Shown here one piece after another: positions 9,539-16,935 of a stretch of 41,152 nt of DNA (position 1 is its first letter; each line of letters begins with the position of its first letter). This DNA is from Pseudooceanicola lipolyticus. Lineage in GTDB: Bacteria; Pseudomonadota; Alphaproteobacteria; Rhodobacterales; Rhodobacteraceae. The stretch lies in NCBI RefSeq assembly GCF_002786325.1, contig NZ_PGTB01000023.1:1-41152 (forward strand), read 5' to 3'. Made by a program: the position numbers and the translations under genes. Under the pieces are notes generated by a model that made no database searches, had not been told where the DNA came from, and worked only from the letters and a program-made list of their open reading frames with translations.

Positions 9539-10201
9539 TCACCCCGGCGGGGCCGCATGCGCGCTACTGCACAGCATATACATTTCCAGCGCCTGCCGAA
9601 TCGCGTGGACACGTCCCGCCTTGTCATCCTCGCCCGTGGCCTGCCGGCGCAGGCCGTAATTCAGCAACCCGCCATGCAACAGCCATGGCATCTCCAGTTC
9701 GGCTGGGGTCACGTGAAAGGCCTGGTCGATGCCCAGTTCGATCCGTCGCTCGCGCACCAGGGGCTTCAGGATCTGTTCCTGCACCACCTCGCGATACCAG
9801 CCATAGACCTCGGCATCGCGCAGCAGAGCAAAATACCACAGCCGCAGCCAGACCCGTTCGAAGACCGTGTCGGTATAGGCTTCGTAGAAATATTGGAACC
9901 GGTCGCGCACCGGCAGGCTGCGGTCCTGCAGGATATCGTCCCACGCCGGATCCCAGCTTTCCAGAAACACCCGGGCATAGACCGCCTCGATCAGGCTCTC
10001 CTTGCTGGGAAAATAGCGATAGAGCAGCGGCTGGGTGATACCGGCGCTGCGGGCCACGTCACGGGTGCTACCATCGAAACCGGTTTCCGCGAACAGCGCG
10101 ACCGCGGCCGAGACGATCTCGTCCCGGCGCGCCTCTGGCGACAGGCGGCGCCGGTTGGGCGCCGCTGCTGCGGGCGTATTGCTTTGCTTTTTTGTCGGCA
10201 C
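9539..10201 (-). CDS. TetR/AcrR family transcriptional regulator
   Basis: A 220-residue regulator. Residues about 22-80 form the TetR helix-turn-helix domain: RRDEIVSAAVALFAETGF, then the recognition region TRDVARSAGITQPLLYRYFPSKESL. The C-terminal domain is rich in Trp, Tyr and Phe (for example YEAYTDTVFERVWLRLWYFALL) and should form the ligand pocket. The first 20 residues are basic and Ala/Pro-rich. The start is a GTG at 10201 with GGAG upstream. It is divergent from GST2, and the shared gap holds a perfect inverted repeat (10271-10284); two similar repeats lie upstream of GST1 and in the TRAP divergent promoter. Inferred: represses itself, both GSTs and the TRAP genes, released by an unknown ligand. 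Confidence 0.9.
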   Translation of the reverse strand: MPTKKQSNTPAAAAPNRRRLSPEARRDEIVSAAVALFAETGFDGSTRDVARSAGITQPLLYRYFPSKESLIEAVYARVFLESWDPAWDDILQDRSLPVRDRFQYFYEAYTDTVFERVWLRLWYFALLRDAEVYGWYREVVQEQILKPLVRERRIELGIDQAFHVTPAELEMPWLLHGGLLNYGLRRQATGEDDKAGRVHAIRQALEMYMLCSSAHAAPPG

Positions 10202-10270
10202 CTGGACTCCGCCGCTTTCGCATGACCTCTGCCCCTAACAGAAAGCATTCTCCCCTTGCAGTCCAGATAT

Positions 10271-10284
10271 TTATCGTGTGATAA
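10271..10284. promoter_or_regulatory. Candidate TetR operator, site B (tetR / GST2 divergent promoter)
   Basis: TTATC-GTGT-GATAA, perfect 5-bp arms with a four-base spacer, in the 112-bp gap between divergent tetR (start 10201) and GST2 (start 10314). The surrounding 25 bases are AT-rich, unlike the flanks. Same arms and spacing as site C at 13833-13846. Confidence 0.65.
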
Positions 10285-10313
10285 TTAAATAATCGGCACA
10301 GGAGGGCTTGGCG

Positions 10314-10952
10314 ATGCGGCTTTGGGGACGGAAAACTTCGGTAAATGTTCAAAAGGTTCTTTGGGCGCTCGAAGAACTGGGCCTCGACTATGACCAACGG
10401 GATGCTGGCGGCGCCTTTGGCGGCCTGGACACGCAGGAATACCTGGCGCTGAACCCCACCCGCAAGGTCCCGACCCTGCAGGATGGCGAATTGGTCATCT
10501 GGGAATCCAACGCCGTGGTGCGCCACCTTGCCCGCGAGCATGGCGGGGGCGTGCTGGCCGGAAGCAATCCGGCGGAAACCGCGCGTGCCGACATGTGGAT
10601 GGAGTGGTTCCAGAACAACCCCTACCCGCATTTCATTGCGCTTTTCTATCAGCTGGTGCGCCTGCCCGAGGCCGAGCGCGACGCCGCCACCCGAGACCAG
10701 GCCATCGCGGCGCTGAGCGGGCATTTTGCCGTGCTGGATCAGCGCCTGAACGACCAGCCCTTCCTGGCCGGTGACCGCCTCACGATGGGCGATATCCCGG
10801 TTGGGGCGGCGTTGTACCGGTATTATTCGATGCCGTTTGACCGCCCCGATCTGCCGGCGCTGGCCGCCTATTATCAGCGGCTAAGCCAGCGCCATGCCTA
10901 TCGGGACACGGTCATGACATCCTATGACAGCCTGCGCCCGGCAGCAGCCTAA
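10314..10952 (+). CDS. Glutathione S-transferase family protein
   Basis: A 212-residue GST: N-terminal thioredoxin-like domain with RKTSVNVQKVLWALEELGL (Ser in the position that activates glutathione thiol in theta/beta-like classes), NPTRKVPTLQD (cis-proline loop) and WESNAVVRHLA; helical C-terminal domain with RLTMGDIPVGAALYRY, the conserved N-capping box. The ATG at 10314 has GGAGGG seven bases upstream, which rules out the TTG at 10308. Its 3' end overlaps the convergent hydrolase by 4 bp. Transcription is probably controlled by the operator at 10271-10284. The substrate is unknown; with the second GST and hydrolase nearby, a glutathione-dependent detoxification step is plausible. Confidence 0.9.
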   Translation: MRLWGRKTSVNVQKVLWALEELGLDYDQRDAGGAFGGLDTQEYLALNPTRKVPTLQDGELVIWESNAVVRHLAREHGGGVLAGSNPAETARADMWMEWFQNNPYPHFIALFYQLVRLPEAERDAATRDQAIAALSGHFAVLDQRLNDQPFLAGDRLTMGDIPVGAALYRYYSMPFDRPDLPALAAYYQRLSQRHAYRDTVMTSYDSLRPAAA

Positions 10953-11731
10953 CCCGCCACCAGATCAAGAAACTTGAGCGTCGCCAGGGCAAAATCGTCG
11001 GGGCGATCAACATTGATCACATGTTTGGCCCCAGCCACCACCGCAAAGTCGGAATTGGGGCAGGCATCGGCCATCGCGCGCATCGTGTCCGGGGTGGCGC
11101 CACCATCCAGTTCGCCGGCGACAAACAGTGCCGGAACACGCAATTCGCCCAGGTGCCGCAGGTAATCCAGCCGCATCAGCGCATTGGCACAGCCGCGATA
11201 ACCCTCTTGCCTGGTCTTCAGGAACCCGGCGCGCAGCGCGGCTTCCCGCTCGGGATGTTCCCGGCGCGTTTCTTCAGACAGCCAGAACCCGACCGTGCCT
11301 TCCCACACTGCTTCGATGCCGCCGGCCTCCATCTTGGCCAGCCGGTCGTGCCAGCTTTGCACGAAGGGCGGCGGGGCGTCCGAGCGGGCCGCGCAGCAGA
11401 TCAGCCGCTCGATCCGCTCGGGCGCGGTCAGCCCCATCCCCAACGCGGTCATGCCTCCCAGCGACAGGCCCATCACGGTGGCGCGCTGCACGTCATGCGC
11501 ATCCAGAACCGCCAGCGCATCGGCGACAATCTCGTCGAAACTATAGGGCGACGGCGGCGTCGGGCTGTCGCCATGGCCCCGCGTGTCGCAGCGGATCACC
11601 CGATAATACCGCTCCAGCAGCGGCAATTGTGCGTCCCACATGGCATGGGTTGCGCCAAGGCTGTTGAGCAGCAGCAGCGCCGGGGCCTCGGGACGGCCGC
11701 TGGCGACGGAGTGAAGGGTCTGATGGGTCAT
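10949..11731 (-). CDS. Alpha/beta hydrolase, 3-oxoadipate enol-lactonase-like
   Basis: A 260-residue cytoplasmic hydrolase. The nucleophile elbow is GLSLGG with Ser90; the likely acid is Asp209 (GELDGG) and the histidine is H237 (AKHVINVDRPDDF). The opening LLLLNSLGATHAMWDAQLPLL and RCDTRGHGDS strongly resemble PcaD-type enol-lactonases, but no other protocatechuate gene is present, so the true ester or lactone substrate is open. Its ATGA start overlaps the stop of the upstream luciferase-like gene (11728-11731), so the two are translated together. Its 3' end overlaps GST2 by 4 bp. Confidence 0.88.
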   Translation of the reverse strand: MTHQTLHSVASGRPEAPALLLLNSLGATHAMWDAQLPLLERYYRVIRCDTRGHGDSPTPPSPYSFDEIVADALAVLDAHDVQRATVMGLSLGGMTALGMGLTAPERIERLICCAARSDAPPPFVQSWHDRLAKMEAGGIEAVWEGTVGFWLSEETRREHPEREAALRAGFLKTRQEGYRGCANALMRLDYLRHLGELRVPALFVAGELDGGATPDTMRAMADACPNSDFAVVAGAKHVINVDRPDDFALATLKFLDLVAG

Positions 11732-12522
11732 GCGAGTTCCAGTTTCTTGATTTTGAAGGTCGTCGGGGTTTGGTGAAGTTGCAGAACGGCGTCTGCAAAA
11801 AGTGTCATCGAACGGCGCGCCAGGGCCGCATCGGGCCAGGGATGGTCGACAAAAACCAATGTGCCGAACGCGGCGGTCTGTGCCAGGGCTTCCAGCTGCG
11901 CCATCACGCTGGCCTGGCTACCATACAGCACGCAGGCATCGATCAGCGCCGCCACCGCCGCATCGCTGGCGCCGGGCGGCAGCGCGTTCCGGTAGTAGGC
12001 ACGGCACGGGCTGTCCGGGCCCTTGACTGTGGCCTCTGCCCGCAGCGGATCGTCATCGACAACCACGGTGCGCGCCACCCGCCAGTCCCGGCGGCGCGCG
12101 CAACGGGCGGCATGGGTAGAACCGGTCACATGTGCGGCCCAATGCCGGGCCAGCAGATCGGCATCAAGCCAACTGACCGACAGCGGGGCGTGGCCCTGAC
12201 GGGACTGCGCCCTGACGGTGCTGGCGCCGATGGCCGGGGCCACCAGCGCACCGGCGGTCCGCCCGTTCTGGCGGCGTGGATTGCCATCGACGGCCACCAG
12301 TTCGGGCAGCACTCTTCCGGGGCGATCGGGCAGGATGCGCAGCAATGCCTGGCGCTCGGGGCCGCCGGGTTCAACGCCGCCGCCGCCAGCGCCGGGCGGC
12401 AAGGCGTAGAACTCGGTAAACCCCAGCGCTTCGGCCAGATTGGCACGCGGTGCCGCGAAGAAGCCGTTCGGACCTTGGTGCTGCGCACATGCGGGGGGAA
12501 TGGACAGATATCCGAGCTTCAT
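11728..12522 (-). CDS. Degenerate luciferase-like (LLM) protein
   Basis: A 264-residue protein that I can place only loosely. The opening MKLGYLSIPP and an ALGFTEFYALP segment look like the first barrel strands of luciferase-like flavin monooxygenases, and the C-terminal half (DWRVARTVVVDDDPLRAEA, then VLYGSQASVMAQLEAL and FVDHPWPDAALARRSM) follows the end of that family, as in the full-length LLM at 17930-19039. The middle, which should hold the flavin-binding LGTG and GR-L-G strands, is absent; usual length is 340-370. No frameshift is obvious and the frame is intact. Possibly a non-catalytic relative. Cotranscribed with the hydrolase; the GGAGGAGG ribosome site lies in a hairpin. Confidence 0.55.
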   Translation of the reverse strand: MKLGYLSIPPACAQHQGPNGFFAAPRANLAEALGFTEFYALPPGAGGGGVEPGGPERQALLRILPDRPGRVLPELVAVDGNPRRQNGRTAGALVAPAIGASTVRAQSRQGHAPLSVSWLDADLLARHWAAHVTGSTHAARCARRRDWRVARTVVVDDDPLRAEATVKGPDSPCRAYYRNALPPGASDAAVAALIDACVLYGSQASVMAQLEALAQTAAFGTLVFVDHPWPDAALARRSMTLFADAVLQLHQTPTTFKIKKLELA

Positions 12523-12530
12523 GGCGGCCT

Positions 12531-12558
12531 CCTCCGTTGGTCGGAGGCTTTGCCGACC
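12531..12558 (-). promoter_or_regulatory. Leader hairpins that cover or free the ribosome site of the LLM-like gene
   Basis: Read on the minus strand, CCTCCG (12547-12542) can pair with CGGAGG (12536-12531), burying the GGAGGAGG ribosome site of the gene starting at 12522. The alternative pairing GGTCGG (12558-12553) with CCGACC (12544-12539) uses three of the same bases and would free it. The two structures exclude each other. This could be chance in GC-rich DNA. Confidence 0.3.
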
Positions 12559-12613
12559 TCCTGCCCAAGAAAGCTAATGGCAAGGAGGCGAGCATTAGAA
12601 ATTATATATGCGA

Positions 12614-12646
12614 GCGGCGGCCATCAAGAAACCTGATGGCCGCCGC
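12614..12646 (-). terminator. Hairpin terminator after dctP
   Basis: GCGGCGGCCATCA (12614-12626) pairs perfectly with TGATGGCCGCCGC (12634-12646) around a 7-base loop, 5 bp after the dctP stop. On the minus strand it is followed by an AT-rich run instead of a pure T tract. Confidence 0.65.
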
Positions 12647-12651
12647 GGCGC

Positions 12652-13731
12652 TCAGTTCAGCTGGTATTCGACCGGCCAGACATGGCCAATTTCCCGCGCG
12701 GCATCGAGAAAGTCCTGCATGACCTTGGTGCCCGGCATCCCGCGCGAATCCGCCTCTTGCGCGCTTTTACGGGGAAGCTCGGCAAGGCTCTGGGCCCATT
12801 CCGCCCGCACCTCGTCGGGCAGTTCGGTGATAACGGCGCCATTTTCCTTGAGCGCCGCCAGACCGGCGGCCTGGCTGTCATCCATCGCCTGGCCGTTGCG
12901 CTGTTCCCATTCCATCCCGACCTCGGTGATGATCTGGCGCAGGTCCTCGGGAAGGCTGGCCATCTTTGCCTGGTTCACCGTCAGCACCACCACCGGCATC
13001 GCGCCGAAGCCGATCAGCGTGTAATAGGGCGACGGCTCGTAATATTTGAACCCGTTATAGCCCGCCGGTGTCATCAGCCAGCCATCATAGACCCCGGTCT
13101 TCATCGCCATGTAACCTTCCGGCAGGCTCGACTGCACCGGCACGGCACCGGCATATTCCAGCCAGGGCAGGTTGGGCCCGGCGCCGCCGATCTTCACCCC
13201 TTTCAGATCCGACACCTGGGTCCATTGCTCCTTGGTGCCCAGGTGGTAGTTGTCCCAGGCGCCAAGACCCAGCAATTGCTGGCCGAATTCTTTCTCGAAG
13301 ACCTCGGACAGCCACGGGTTGCTGTCATACACGATCCGCACCGCGGCAATCGCGTCGGAGGACGACTGCGGCCCGAACGGCTGGAAGTAGGGGAAATTGT
13401 GCAGGTAAAGGTTCGAAGGTTCGAAACACACGCAGTAGCCGCCGAAATCGAGCAGACCGTTCTGCACCGCTTCCAGGGTTTCTGACACGCCGGCAATGCC
13501 GCCGCCATAGGACTCGATGAAACTTACCTTGTGCTCGGTCTCTTCCTCGGCGCGGCGCTTTACCTCGGCTGCGAAGAAGTCGGACATGGTGGTGACATAG
13601 GGCGCCGGACCCTTGGGATGCCCCGACCCGATTCGAAACGTGAACCGATCCGCCTGCGCGGCAGACGCACACAGCGCGACTCCGAGTGCTGCACCGGCGA
13701 TTCCGCCGGCAATCCTGGTTTTCTTGGTCAT
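12652..13731 (-). CDS. dctP: TRAP transporter substrate-binding protein, DctP family
   Basis: A 359-residue periplasmic binding protein that delivers a solute to the DctQM permease encoded divergently at 13914. Residues 1-27 are a Sec signal (MTKKTR, hydrophobic core, ASAAQA before Asp). The mature protein has the DctP order: FRIGSGHP, a helix with FFAAEVKRR, and the WDNYHLG and LKGVKIGG strands. At the place where most DctP proteins carry the carboxylate-binding arginine (LKG-KIR) this one has Gly182, so its ligand may not be a simple acid. The ATG at 13731 has GGGAGG upstream; a start at 13782 lacks one. Probably controlled by the operator at 13832-13847. Confidence 0.9.
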   Translation of the reverse strand: MTKKTRIAGGIAGAALGVALCASAAQADRFTFRIGSGHPKGPAPYVTTMSDFFAAEVKRRAEEETEHKVSFIESYGGGIAGVSETLEAVQNGLLDFGGYCVCFEPSNLYLHNFPYFQPFGPQSSSDAIAAVRIVYDSNPWLSEVFEKEFGQQLLGLGAWDNYHLGTKEQWTQVSDLKGVKIGGAGPNLPWLEYAGAVPVQSSLPEGYMAMKTGVYDGWLMTPAGYNGFKYYEPSPYYTLIGFGAMPVVVLTVNQAKMASLPEDLRQIITEVGMEWEQRNGQAMDDSQAAGLAALKENGAVITELPDEVRAEWAQSLAELPRKSAQEADSRGMPGTKVMQDFLDAAREIGHVWPVEYQLN

Positions 13732-13831
13732 CTGAATGATCCTCCCTTGGGAAACTGTGCCGCGATTTTCTGCACAGGTCACGCCATTTGCGTGGCGCCT
13801 GAATCGCGGCGGTAAGGCACTGTTGCATTAA

Positions 13832-13847
13832 TTTATCGTTCGATAAA
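13832..13847. promoter_or_regulatory. Candidate TetR operator, site C (dctP / dctQM divergent promoter)
   Basis: TTTATCG-TT-CGATAAA, perfect 7-bp arms, containing the same TTATC-N4-GATAA core as the site between tetR and GST2. It lies in the middle of the 182-bp divergent promoter region, 101 bp from the dctP start and 66 bp from the dctQ start, and could control both directions. Confidence 0.6.
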
Positions 13848-13913
13848 CAAAAATCTTGTGCAATCGAATTTGGCGTCCTACGCTGACGGCGACATCAGCA
13901 CCGAGGAGGAGTG

Positions 13914-14438
13914 ATGAGACTGCAAACGGCAATCGCGCGATGGGCGCATATTCTTTCGGCTGGGTGGGTCTTCGTGCTTGCCCTGCTGATCATCGCCGAC
14001 GTTCTGGGGCGCACTCTGTTTCTGCATCCGATCGCTGGCACAAAGGAAATCCTGCAGAACTCGGTGATCGCGGTGACCTTCCTGCAGTTGCCCCTGGCGA
14101 TCTATTCGGGGTCGATGCTGCGGACCACGCTGTTGCTGGACCACCTGGGACCACGCGGCGCCTTGGTGCTGCGAATCTTCGCCTGGCTGCTGGGCGCGGG
14201 ACTGTTTGCAGCCATTGCCTATGCCTCGTTCTCTCCGGCGCTTACGGCGGTCCGGTTGGGCGAGTACGAAGGCGAGGGCGCCATGCGCATCTATACCTGG
14301 CCGGTGCGTTTCCTGCTGGTAGGCACCAGCGCATTTGCGGCGCTGGCCTATATCTCGGTGCTGATCGCCGATCTGCGGGCCCAGTTTTCGGCCAGCCGCC
14401 CCGTTCCCCAGCCCCTGACCGGAGCAGACCTGACATGA
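13914..14438 (+). CDS. dctQ: TRAP transporter small permease, DctQ family
   Basis: A 174-residue inner-membrane protein with four hydrophobic helices (about residues 12-34, 50-70, 88-108 and 130-150) and the family's ADVLGRTLFLHPIAGTKEILQ region in the first loop. It is the small subunit of the TRAP permease. AGGAGG at 13904-13909 favours the ATG at 13914 over the GTG at 13911. Its stop overlaps the dctM start (ATGA at 14435), the standard coupling in TRAP operons. Confidence 0.88.
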   Translation: MRLQTAIARWAHILSAGWVFVLALLIIADVLGRTLFLHPIAGTKEILQNSVIAVTFLQLPLAIYSGSMLRTTLLLDHLGPRGALVLRIFAWLLGAGLFAAIAYASFSPALTAVRLGEYEGEGAMRIYTWPVRFLLVGTSAFAALAYISVLIADLRAQFSASRPVPQPLTGADLT

Positions 14439-15751
14439 CACTCACGATTTTCGGAATCCTCGGCCTGCTGATGCTGTTCATCTTCCTGGGCGTCCACCTT
14501 GCGGTGGCCCTGGGGGCGGTCAGCTTCGTCGGCGTCACCTGGATGATGGGCAGCATGGATATCGGCCTGTCGATCCTCAGCACCACCGCCTACGAGGCCC
14601 TGCGCAAGGATGTCTTCATCATCATCCCGCTCTTCGTGCTGATGGGCGATTTTGTCAGCCGCTCGGGCTCGGCCAACGATCTATATGCCCTGTGCAACCG
14701 CGCCTTCCGGCGGCTGCCCGGCTGCCTGGGCGTCGCGACCGTGGCGGGGAATGCGATTTTTGCCGCGATCACCGGCGTGTCGATTGCCGCGGCGGCCACC
14801 TTCTCGCGAATCGCCTATCCCGAGATGGTGGCGCTTGGCTATTCCAAGCGCTTTTCGCTGGGAACCGTGGCGGGCAGCGCCTGCCTTGGCATGTTGATCC
14901 CGCCGTCCATCCTGATGATCGTCTGGGCGGTGCTGACCGAGCAGTCGATCGGGGCGCTGTTCATCGCCGGGCTGATTCCGGGGCTGATCCTCGCGGTGGC
15001 CTTCTGTGGCTATTGCGTGATCTACGCCCTGCGCAATCCTGACTGCGCGCCCTGCCAGCCCGCCCCCGACGTGGCCGGGGAAGACCCCGAGGTGCTGCGG
15101 CGGCAGCTGCTGGGCGGGCTGGCGATCCTGGGGCTGATCGGGGTGGTGATCGGCGGCATCTGGGGCGGCTTTCTCACCCCGACCGAGGCCGCAGGATTCG
15201 GCACCATGGGTGCCTTCGTGCTGGGCCTTGCCAAGGGCATGAAGCGACAGGATGTGCTGGACGCGATCTATAGCGCCGGGCGCACCACGGCGCCGATCAT
15301 GATCCTGCTGATCGCCGCCTCGATGTATTCGCGGTTCCTGGCCATGGGGGGCGCCACCCAGGTGATCACCGACCTGCTGTTCTCGGTCAGTGAAAATCCC
15401 GCGGTGGTCCTGGGCATGATCTTCACCATCTGGATCCTGCTGGGCATGTTCATCGACTCGACTTCGATCATTCTGCTGACGGTGCCGATCTTCGCCCCCG
15501 TCGCCACCACACTGGGAGTCGATCCGCTGGCCTTCGCGATCTTCGGCATCCTGGTGATCGAGGCCGGCCTGCTGACACCGCCCTTCGGGATCCTCGTCTT
15601 TACCGTCAAGGCGGCAGTGCCCGGCGGGCAAGTCACCCTGGGCGACATTTTTCAGGGGGCGGTCCCGTTCTGGGTGCTGATCCTGGCGGTGGCGATCATG
15701 GTGCTGGTCTGGCCCGAACTGAGCACCTGGTTGCCATATAATTTCATGTAA
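14435..15751 (+). CDS. dctM: TRAP transporter large permease, DctM family
   Basis: A 438-residue polytopic membrane protein, the sodium-driven solute channel of the TRAP system. Hydrophobic segments cover nearly the full length. Family motifs include HLAVALGAVSFVG near the start, AAAATFSRIAYPEM in the first half and the ATG-TQVI / GMFIDSTSIILLTVPIFAPV block in the second. The length is normal (about 425-440). The ATG at 14435 overlaps the dctQ stop. A strong intrinsic terminator (15773-15806) follows, so the dctQM operon ends here. Confidence 0.93.
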   Translation: MTLTIFGILGLLMLFIFLGVHLAVALGAVSFVGVTWMMGSMDIGLSILSTTAYEALRKDVFIIIPLFVLMGDFVSRSGSANDLYALCNRAFRRLPGCLGVATVAGNAIFAAITGVSIAAAATFSRIAYPEMVALGYSKRFSLGTVAGSACLGMLIPPSILMIVWAVLTEQSIGALFIAGLIPGLILAVAFCGYCVIYALRNPDCAPCQPAPDVAGEDPEVLRRQLLGGLAILGLIGVVIGGIWGGFLTPTEAAGFGTMGAFVLGLAKGMKRQDVLDAIYSAGRTTAPIMILLIAASMYSRFLAMGGATQVITDLLFSVSENPAVVLGMIFTIWILLGMFIDSTSIILLTVPIFAPVATTLGVDPLAFAIFGILVIEAGLLTPPFGILVFTVKAAVPGGQVTLGDIFQGAVPFWVLILAVAIMVLVWPELSTWLPYNFM

Positions 15752-15772
15752 TCCACTCACGGACCCAAGGCA

Positions 15773-15806
15773 CCGCTCGTCAGCTTCGGCTGGCGGGCGG
15801 TTTTTT
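15773..15806 (+). terminator. Intrinsic terminator of dctQM
   Basis: A 12-bp stem (15773-15784 with 15789-15800, two G-U pairs) closed by a TTCG tetraloop and followed by TTTTTT at 15801-15806; a textbook rho-independent stop 22 bp after dctM. Confidence 0.92.
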
Positions 15807-15887
15807 GTTCCCGTTGCACCAGGTCACAGGGGCTGGCTGGGGCGAGATGGAATGGCGGGCTATTCGCTTTCCTGCTACTCTACATCG

Positions 15888-15899
15888 AATTATATAATT
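15888..15899. promoter_or_regulatory. AT-rich palindrome in the BKACE promoter region
   Basis: AATTATATAATT is a perfect 12-bp palindrome in otherwise GC-rich DNA, 64 bp before the GTG start at 15963. It contains TATAAT (15893-15898), a likely -10 box; no convincing -35 is seen at the right distance. Confidence 0.4.
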
Positions 15900-15962
15900 T
15901 ACTCTGAAGGCAGGATCCCCGGTAATTTGCCCGGGTTGATATCGTTAAAAAGGAGCCTGCCC

Positions 15963-16814
15963 GTGACCCAGACCCAGCCAAAGCAAACATTGGGGCGCTC
16001 CGGCCAACGGGCGGCCAGCCTGACGCCGCTGCCGCGCCTGATGGTTGCACCCAACGGCGCTCGGCGCGGCAAGGCCGATCACCCGGAACTGCCCGTCACC
16101 GATGACGAAATGGTGGCCACCGCGCGTGCCTGCCGCGCCGCCGGCGCTGATGGCATCCATTTGCATATCCGCGATGCGGCGGGCCGGCATCTTCTGGATG
16201 CAGGCCGCTATCGCGCCCTGCTCGACCGGCTGAAGGAAGAGGTGCCCGGGCTGTACCTGCAGGTCACGTCCGAGGCCGCGGGCCGCTATGAGTCCGCGCA
16301 GCAAGATGCGATGATGCGGGCCCTGAAACCGCGGCATGTTTCGGTTGCCCTGCGCGAGATGGTGCGTCGGCCCGCCGATTGGCCGCAAGCGCGCGATTTC
16401 TACCACTGGGCAGTGGATCACGGCGTCGAGGTCCAGCATATCCTTTATACACCCGACGAGGTTCGCGCCTTCGTGGCCGCCTGCCGCGACAAGCTGATCC
16501 CCGGCAACAGCCACCTGCTGTTGTTCGTTCAGGGCAGCTATGCCAACGGCGCCGCGGACAGCGTACCGCTGGAACATTACCTGGCGCCGCTGGACCGGCT
16601 TGACGTTGCAGCGTTCGACTGGATGGCCTGCGCCTTCGGACCGGAAGAGACCAACAGCCTGGTCCGCGCCGCCGAACTTGGTGGCAAGGCGCGCGTCGGC
16701 TTTGAAAATTCGCTCTGGCACCCGGATGGCAGCCTTGCGCGCGACAATGCAGATCGGGTCCGCCAACTCGATTCCGCATTGCGCGGCCTCGCGGCCGAAC
16801 CCGCGCGCGCCTAA
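15963..16814 (+). CDS. BKACE (DUF849) family beta-keto acid cleavage enzyme
   Basis: A 283-residue zinc-dependent TIM-barrel enzyme of the 3-keto-5-aminohexanoate cleavage family. These proteins condense a beta-keto acid with acetyl-CoA and split it into acetoacetate and a new acyl-CoA. Visible marks are the metal-binding IHLHIRD (H66, H68), LYLQVTSEAAG, GVEVQHILYT and the C-terminal GFENSLWHPDG with the conserved Glu. I chose the GTG at 15963, 7 bases after AAAGGAG; earlier in-frame starts have no ribosome site. It stands alone between a TRAP terminator and the convergent flavin reductase. The keto-acid substrate cannot be read from the sequence. Confidence 0.87.
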   Translation: MTQTQPKQTLGRSGQRAASLTPLPRLMVAPNGARRGKADHPELPVTDDEMVATARACRAAGADGIHLHIRDAAGRHLLDAGRYRALLDRLKEEVPGLYLQVTSEAAGRYESAQQDAMMRALKPRHVSVALREMVRRPADWPQARDFYHWAVDHGVEVQHILYTPDEVRAFVAACRDKLIPGNSHLLLFVQGSYANGAADSVPLEHYLAPLDRLDVAAFDWMACAFGPEETNSLVRAAELGGKARVGFENSLWHPDGSLARDNADRVRQLDSALRGLAAEPARA

Positions 16815-16833
16815 CCCCCTTCCCTTTTTCCCG

Positions 16834-16865
16834 ACAAAAAAAACCCGACCCGAGACTGATCTCGG
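16834..16865 (-). terminator. Intrinsic terminator of the flavin monooxygenase operon
   Basis: On the minus strand, CCCGAGA (16865-16859) pairs with TCTCGGG (16854-16848) around TCAG, followed by TCGGG and a run of T from about 16841 to 16834. It lies 71 bp after the reductase-MarR stop and probably also limits read-through from the convergent BKACE gene. Confidence 0.75.
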
Positions 16866-16935
16866 GCCGGGACGCTTTCGGTAGCGAATAAGCCGTGCGA
16901 GGAGCGTGCACGGCTCTGGAGAGGGCCGAAAGCGA

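Noticed and set aside
13856-14434. Upstream extension of dctM in the same frame
   Set aside because: The extension is antisense-like filler overlapping dctQ; the true dctM start is the ATGA at 14435.
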